A stretch of DNA of 64,000 nucleotides from RYN-230 sp963829725 (GTDB lineage: Bacteria > Actinomycetota > Actinomycetes > Streptosporangiales > Streptosporangiaceae): the NCBI GenBank assembly GCA_963829725.1, contig CAWHJW010000008.1:124001-188000 (forward strand). The letters are read 5' to 3'. Shown piece after piece: positions 59,273-64,000 of the stretch. The position numbers and the translations under genes are program-made. Below the pieces are notes generated by a model that searched no databases, was not told the DNA's origin, and saw nothing but the letters and a program-made list of their open reading frames with translations. Each line of letters begins with the position of its first letter. The stretch's first letter is position 1.

Positions 59273-60719
59273 CTTCACGGGCGAGCAGATCGCCCAGGTA
59301 GACAACGCTGATCCATTCGCGGCCCCGGTGTGGCGGTCCCCGGTGCACCGCACCCCCGAATGGATCATCTGGCTGGTCCAGCTCATCCGGCTCCTGGTCC
59401 GGGTGATCTGGTTCCTGATCCGCCATCCGCTGCTGGATGCGGCGGCCGGGCTCGTGATCCTCACCTGGGCTGAGGCGGGCTGGCCCGGCGTCGTGGTCCT
59501 GGTCAACGTGACCGCTGCCGCGCGTGGTGACGCTGCGGCTCGTGGCTGGCCGGACTGGTTCGCCCGGCTGTCACGGTGCCGGTGCGGTGCCGGTGGCGGT
59601 GGCTGGTCTACCGGCGCCGCTGGCAGGCCGTCATGACCATCGCGGCCTCGCCCCGACCTACCGGGGCCGGGTCACCCTGCCCGTGCTCGGCAAGGTCCAG
59701 GCCGGGCCGTGCGCCGACCTGGTGACGGTCCGGCTGGTCTCCGGGCAGTCGCCGAAGGCGTTCGCCGACCGGGCCGAGGAGCTGGCCCACGGGTTCGGGG
59801 TCCGCTCCTGCCGCATCCGCACCGCCCGGCCGGGCCTGGTCGTCCTCGAACTGGTCCGCCGGGATGCGCTCGCCGCCGTCATCCCGGCCCTGCCGATCCC
59901 GGCCGTGCCGGATCTGCGGGCGCTGCCGGTCGGGCGGCGCGAAGACGGCGAGCTGTTCACGATCCGGCTGCACGGCACGCACCTGCTGATCGCGGGCGCG
60001 ACCGGGGCCGGGAAGGGCTCGTACCTGTGGGGCCTGGTCCGGGCGATGCTGCCCGCGATGGCCGCCGGGCTGGTGCAGGTGCATGCGTGTGACCCGAAGC
60101 TGATGGAGCTGGCGTTCGGCCGGGCCATGTTCGAGAAGTTCGGCAAGTACGCCGCCGACCCGGCCGACATCGCCGACCTGCTCGAAGCCGACGTCGCCGA
60201 CATGCAAGACCGGGCCGCCCGGTTCGCGGGCCGCCAGCGTGACCACCAGCCGACCACCGAGCACCCGTTCGTCGTGGTGCTGGTCGATGAGGTCGCGTTC
60301 CTGACCGCCTACCAGGCCGACCGCAAGCTCAAAGACCGCATCCTCGCCGCCTTAGCCACGCTGACCACCCAGGGCCGGGCGGTCGGCTACTGCGTCGTCG
60401 CCGCGCTCCAGGACCCGCGCAAAGAGGTCCTGAACATCCGCAACCTGTTCCCCGACAAGATCGCCCTGCGGCTGGACGAACCGGCGCAGGCGGACCTGGT
60501 GCTCGGCGACGGCGCCCGCGACCGCGGCGCCCGGTGCGACGAGATCGCCGCCGACCCGGCCACGGGCGCGGGGGTCGGCTATGTCCGGCTGGAAACCGAC
60601 CCCGACCCGGTGCGGGTGCGGGCCGCGTTCGTCACCGACGACGACATCCAGCGCCATGACGGCCATGGTCACCGACCCGGCCGGGGAGTTCGCCCCGGCA
60701 GCGGGCGAGGCCGCGATGA
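59265..60719 (+). CDS. FtsK/SpoIIIE-type conjugal DNA translocase (TraSA-like), frameshifted
   Basis: The N-terminus has two membrane segments (PEWIIWLVQLIRLLVRVIWFLI, AAGLVILTWAEAGWPGVVVLVNVTAA). The frame then moves near 59560 to RCRWRWLVYRRRWQAVMTIA and near 59646 to GLAPTYRGRVTLPVLGKVQ. The motor domain has Walker A LLIAGATGAGKGSYLWGL, HACDPKLMELAFG and Walker B FVVVLVDEVAFLTAY, then VVAALQDPRKEVL and LRLDEPAQADLVLGDGARDRG. Such proteins move double-stranded DNA between hyphae as hexamers. The exact 3' end is unclear because another shift near 60655 seems needed. Confidence 0.85.
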
Positions 60720-60896
60720 GCACGGGCTGGCTGTCTCCCGAGGACTGCCCCGACTGCGGCGGCCCGCTGCTCGACACCAGCACCGAGGACCGGTTCCTGA
60801 CCCTGGAGTGCCCCGGCTGCGGCTACCGCACCCGCTGGCACGCCACCGACCCCGACCCCGACCCGACCCGATGCCGGCGAGACGGAGGCCGAATGA
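60716..60896 (+). CDS. Small zinc-ribbon protein between tra and rep (end frameshifted)
   Basis: The ATG at 60716 starts SPEDCPDCGGPLLDTSTEDRFLTLECPGCGYRTRW, two CxxC pairs forming a zinc ribbon. Read without a break it would run into the Rep frame. A shift in the (GACCCC)n tract near 60855 would give a stop at 60894-60896, overlapping the rep ATG by four bases, the expected operon layout. It may equally be an N-terminal part of Rep. Function unknown. Confidence 0.5.
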
Positions 60897-62535
60897 CCCA
60901 ACGGACCACCAGAGCCGAGCGGCTGGCCATGCCGCTGGCCCGGGACGTGGTACGCGACCTGGCCGTCACGCATGGCGGGTGCGTGCGGCCGGTCCAGCTG
61001 CGCCGCACCGACCTGCACACCGGGCAGACCGAACCGGTGCTCGTCCCGTGCGGGCACACCCTCGCCGCGGTCTGCCCGTCCTGCGCCGAGCGAGCCAAGG
61101 CGCTCCGGGCGGCGCAGTGCCGGGAGGGCTGGCACCTCGACCGTGAGCCCGTCGTCCAGGCCGACGAGCCCGACGACGAACAGCGCATGTGGATCGAATG
61201 CGCTCCGACGTCCAGCGGGAGCGCGACCAGGCCGAGGCGGCCGGGCAGGACACGGCCGAGCGATGACGAGCTGATCGGCGAACTGGATGAGGAGATCACC
61301 CGCTCCGGGATGCGCGGCAACGTGCTGCCCGCCCGGCCGGTCCGCCGTCACCGCTCGACCCGGCGCCGCCAGGACACCCCGGACCTGCCCCGCCGGAAGA
61401 TCGCCCCGCGCACGGTCGGCAAGACCTACACCGCGCCGGACGGCAAGACGTTCCGGCCGTCGATGTTCATCACCCTCACCTGCCCGGGCTACGGGCGCGT
61501 GGGCAGCGACGGCACCCCCGCCGACCCGGCCCGCTACGACTACCCGCGGGCGGCGCGGGACGCGCTGCACTTCGCGGCGCTGTTCGACCGGTTCATCCAG
61601 AACCTGCGCCGCTTCCTCGGCTATGACGTCCAGTACTTCGCCGCCGTCGAACCGCAGCGGCGGCTGGCCCCGCACGTCCACATCGCCATGCGCGGCACCC
61701 TGTCCCGCACCGAGCTGCGCCAGGTGCTCGCCGCCACCTACCACCAGGTCTGGTGGCCACCCACCGACCAGGTGAAGCACGACGACGGCAACCTGCCGGT
61801 CTGGCATGAGGCCAGCGGCCACTACCTCGACCCCGCGACCGGCGAACTCCTGCCCACCTGGGACCAGGCACTCGACGCCATCGGCCCCGAGGACGAGCCG
61901 CTGCACGTGGCCCGGTTCGGGAGCGGTTCGACGCCCAGGGCGTCATCGCCGGATCACGCGACGCCAACCGGTGCATCGGCTACCTGACCAAGTACCTGAC
62001 CAAGCACGTCGCCGACTGCCACCAGGCCCGCACACCAGCCCAGCACGACCACGCCGAGCGGCTGGCCGACGCGCTCCGGTACGAGCCGTGCTCGCCGACG
62101 TGCGCGAACTGGCTGCGCTACGGCGTCCAGCCCAAGAACCCCCGGCCGGGCCTGCGCCCCGGGCACTGCAAGGGCAAAGCCCACCGCCGCGAGCACCTCG
62201 GCTACGCCGGGCGCCGCGTCCTGGTCTCCCGCAAATGGTCCGGCAAGACCCTGGCCGACCACCGCGCCGACCGCCGCGAATGGCTCCTGGCCACCCTCGG
62301 CATCACCGCGGCCGACCCGGCCCGCTACACCTGGGAGCCCGTCACCCCCGGCGACCCCGACCACATGCCCAACGCCCAGCGGCTGCTGCACGTCGTCGCC
62401 GACCGGCAGACGATGGCACGCCGCGCTCACCCTGGCCAGAGCCAGAGCCAGCGGCCAGCCGCCCGGAACTTCCGGCAACCGGGAGGGCGGCATGACCAGA
62501 CAGCCAGGAGCACACCCGGGCCGACCGCCTGCTGA
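60893..62535 (+). CDS. RepSA-like replication initiator (rolling-circle type), frameshifted
   Basis: The protein matches pSAM2 RepSA-family initiators: ERLAMPLARDVVRDLAVTHGGCVRPVQLRRTDL, a zinc-ribbon (CGHTLAAVCPSCAERAKALR), PSMFITLTCPGYGRV, and the HUH motif LAPHVHIAMRGTL. The frame breaks near 61920 (missing base), after which DAQGVIAGSRDANRCIGYLTKYLTKHVADC gives the YxxK catalytic motif, then CSPTCANWLRYGVQPKN and GYAGRRVLVSRKWSGKTLADHRADR. It nicks the double-strand origin of the excised element. GGAGG lies before the ATG at 60893. The last residues are uncertain; a stop at 62493 overlapping xis is likely. Confidence 0.88.
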
Positions 62536-62723
62536 CCGTCGCCGAGGCGGCCGACGTGCTCAGCACCACCGAACGCTTCCCGCGGCGGCTGATCGAGCAG
62601 CGCCGTATCCGGTTCGTCCGGGTCGGCCGACACGTACGCATCCCCGAATCCGCACTCCGCGAGTTCATCGAGGCCGGTCTCGTCGAGCCGGTCACCACCA
62701 GGAAAAGGAGAAAAATCGCATGA
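62492..62723 (+). CDS. Excisionase (Xis) helix-turn-helix protein, with a frameshift
   Basis: After MTRQPGAHPG one base seems missing near 62520. The rest reads DRLLTVAEAADVLSTTERFPRRLIEQRRIRFVRVGRHVRIPESALREFIEAGLVEPVTTRKRRKIA, a typical MerR/Xis-like winged helix of about 75 residues. Xis bends att DNA and directs Int to excision. GGGAGG precedes the ATG at 62492. The stop overlaps the int start in ATGA. The frame is too short to be obvious without the correction. Confidence 0.8.
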
Positions 62724-63910
62724 GCAAGAAACGGCGCTTCGGGCGCAGTCCGGCAACTGCCGTCCGGCCGATGGCAGGCGCGCTATCAAGGCCCGGACGG
62801 GATAGACCGGCCGGCACCGGAGACCTTCGACAGCAAGACCGATGCCGAGGTCTGGCTGACCCTCAAAGAGGCCGAGATCCTCAACGGCGACTGGACCAAC
62901 CCGGACGACGGCAAGGTCCCGCTGGCCGACTACGCGCAGACCTGGATCGCGGAGCGGCCGGGCCTGCGGCCCAAGACGGTCGAGCTGTACGGCTACCTGC
63001 TGCGCAAGCACATTGCCCCGGTCCTCGGCGACCTGGCCATCGCCGAGATTCAGCCCAGCCAGGTCCGGCGCTGGCGTAAGCAGCTCCTCGACGCTGGCGT
63101 GAGCGCGGTCACGACGGCCAAGGCGTACCGGCTGCTCAAAGCCATTCTGAATACCGCCCTGGATGATGGGGTGATCCGGCGCAACCCATGCCGGATCAAG
63201 GGCGCCGGGCAGGAAGAATCACCCGAGCGGCCGACCCTGACAATCGCGCAGGTCTATGCGCTCGCCGATGCGATCGACCAGCGATACCGCGCGCTCGTGC
63301 TGCTGGCCATGTTCAGCAGCCTGCGCTGGGGCGAGCTGGGCGGCCTGCGGCGCGTGCGATATCGACCTGGCCGCACGCACGGTCCGGGTGACCCGTCAGC
63401 TCATCGAGGTCCGCGGCGGCGGCTTCGCGTTCGGGCCGCCCAAGTCCAGGGCGGGCAAACGGAGCGTGCCCGATTCCCGAAGTGATCATTTCCATCATCC
63501 GGTGGCACCTGGCGTGCTTCGCCGGCCAGGGAGACGAAGGGCTCGTCTTCACCAGCCCGGCCGGGAAGCCGCTGCGGCACACCAACTTCCGGCGCCGGGT
63601 ATGGCTGCCCGCGCTCAAGGCGGCCGAGCTGCCCGCAATCCATTTCCATGATCTCAGGCACACCGGAAACACCCTGGCCGCCAACGCCGGGGCCAGCCTC
63701 CGCGAGCTGATGGAACGGATGGGCCACGACAGCGAGCGGGCCGCGCTGGTCTACCTGCACAGCAGCGACGAACGCCAGCACCAGATCGCGGACACCCTCA
63801 GCAAGCTCGCCACCGAGGAGCTGAAACGGGGCAGCAAGCGCCAGGGCGGCCAGTCCACCACCAGGCGATCGGGCACGCAACGGGCACGGAACCGGAAACA
63901 AGCCTCTTGA
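62720..63910 (+). CDS. int: Tyrosine site-specific integrase, three frameshifts
   Basis: The 396-residue integrase has the N-terminal arm/core-binding part (VPLADYAQTWIAERPGLRPKTVELYGYLLRKHIAPVLGDLAI) and a catalytic domain with the first Arg in FSSLRWGELGGL, the Lys strand PPKSRAGKRSV, HDLRHTGNTLAANAGASLRELMERMGH and the nucleophile region ALVYLHSSDERQHQIADTL. Indels occur near 62752, 63355 (extra base) and 63473 (extra base). The gene ends 51 bases from the tRNA-Arg sequence, as expected for an integrase whose attP lies beside it. The 8-3-8 arm-like repeat is inside the last codons. Confidence 0.9.
63870..63888 (+). repeat. 8-3-8 direct repeat, candidate integrase arm site (copy D)
   Basis: CGGGCACG-CAA-CGGGCACG lies within the 3' end of int, 74 bases from the tRNA-derived core. 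It is identical to copy A at 43773. Its presence in coding sequence may explain the odd C-terminal residues of the integrase. Confidence 0.65.
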
Positions 63911-63961
63911 AGATCATCCGCAGGAGCCAGGAAACCGGGCCTGACCTGCACTGGAAGCTAG

Positions 63962-64000
63962 GCGCCCCGAGCGCGACTCGAACGCGCGACCTACTGCTTA
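63962..64000 (-). tRNA. tRNA-Arg (CCT), 3' half; window ends inside the gene; attR/attB core
   Basis: In reverse complement the visible part gives the end of the anticodon loop (TAA), GCAGT as the 3' anticodon stem, AGGTC, the T arm GCGCG-TTCGAGT-CGCGC and acceptor strand TCGGGGC plus discriminator G. The other copies complete the loop as CTCCTAA, anticodon CCT. CCA is not encoded. This copy lies on the int side and is probably the intact gene continuing past the window; its 5' half cannot be seen. Confidence 0.8.

Larger units (their letters stand above)
47498..64000. mobile_element. Actinomycete integrative and conjugative element (AICE) with low-G+C cargo
   Basis: A tRNA-Arg 3'-end copy at 47498-47546 and the tRNA sequence at 63962-64000 bracket the segment as attL-like and attR-like sites. 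The right part has the pSAM2-type gene order: regulator, Pra-like, FtsK-type Tra, Rep, Xis, Int. The int gene ends 51 bases from the tRNA. The left 8 kb are foreign in composition and carry HEPN, GIY-YIG/ATPase, PIN and SLATT-type genes. Internal integrase relics and hairpin repeats show that the cargo itself was built by several insertions. Several core genes carry frameshifts, so the element may be inactive if these are real. Confidence 0.8.

Noticed and set aside
47498..64000. Prophage instead of an AICE
   Set aside because: No capsid, tail, terminase or lysis genes are present; FtsK-type Tra and RepSA-like initiator are diagnostic of AICEs.

Overview
The window is high-G+C actinobacterial DNA, by inspection roughly 70% G+C over most of its length. 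Actinobacterial markers include WhiB1, a sigma-R/RsrA pair of the mycothiol disulfide-stress system, nickel superoxide dismutase with its maturation protease, the multifunctional 2-oxoglutarate enzyme Kgd, a DasR-like regulator and an actinomycete integrative and conjugative element (AICE). The genus cannot be fixed from the sequence. About a dozen or more single-base frameshifts are visible, including in housekeeping genes such as kgd, so part of the apparent gene damage may be sequence or assembly error.

Positions 1-43163 are chromosomal backbone. They hold a truncated methyltransferase, a VOC protein, a serpin overlapping an aminotransferase, a nitrilase-family amidase, orphan BlaI, DedA, a GST-like protein, kgd, a DUF4097-PadR pair, an AlaA-like aminotransferase, an amino-acid permease, and sodX divergent from sodN. 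Next comes an anti-sigma/sigma-B-type pair, a lipid kinase, whiB1, pdtaS, a DasR-like GntR and bioY. The block TB7.3-like biotin carrier, HD/HD-GYP proteins, rsrA-sigR, SRAP, aroA, rsgA, hisN and CBS follows; it resembles the Rv3219-Rv3228 neighbourhood of Mycobacterium tuberculosis. An exact sigma-R promoter (GGAAT-N18-GTT) lies upstream of sigR beside an in-frame upstream start, which suggests a longer sigma-R' isoform.

From about 43.1 kb the window becomes an integration hot spot. The 3' half of a minus-strand tRNA-Arg (anticodon CCT) recurs at 43633, 44662, 46281, 47498 and 63962, where the window ends inside what is probably the intact gene. The copy furthest from it is the most diverged. 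Each interval carries a module: a DHFR-family remnant, a VapBC45-like toxin-antitoxin pair, a RelBE-like pair with a hypothetical gene, and finally a 16.5-kb AICE.

The AICE (47498 to the window end) has a transfer and replication core at 56981-63910: a GntR regulator with palindromic operators, a Pra-like protein, an FtsK-type TraSA, a RepSA-like initiator, Xis and a tyrosine integrase. Its cargo at 47.9-55.3 kb is much lower in G+C, near 50%. It holds a DUF4231 (SLATT-type) membrane protein, a broken PIN domain gene, another membrane protein, a GIY-YIG-like plus P-loop ATPase fusion with a late frameshift, and an Apea-like HEPN protein. Repeated hairpin units and integrase relics separate these modules. 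This cargo is the best candidate in the window for an undescribed, probably defence-related, system.
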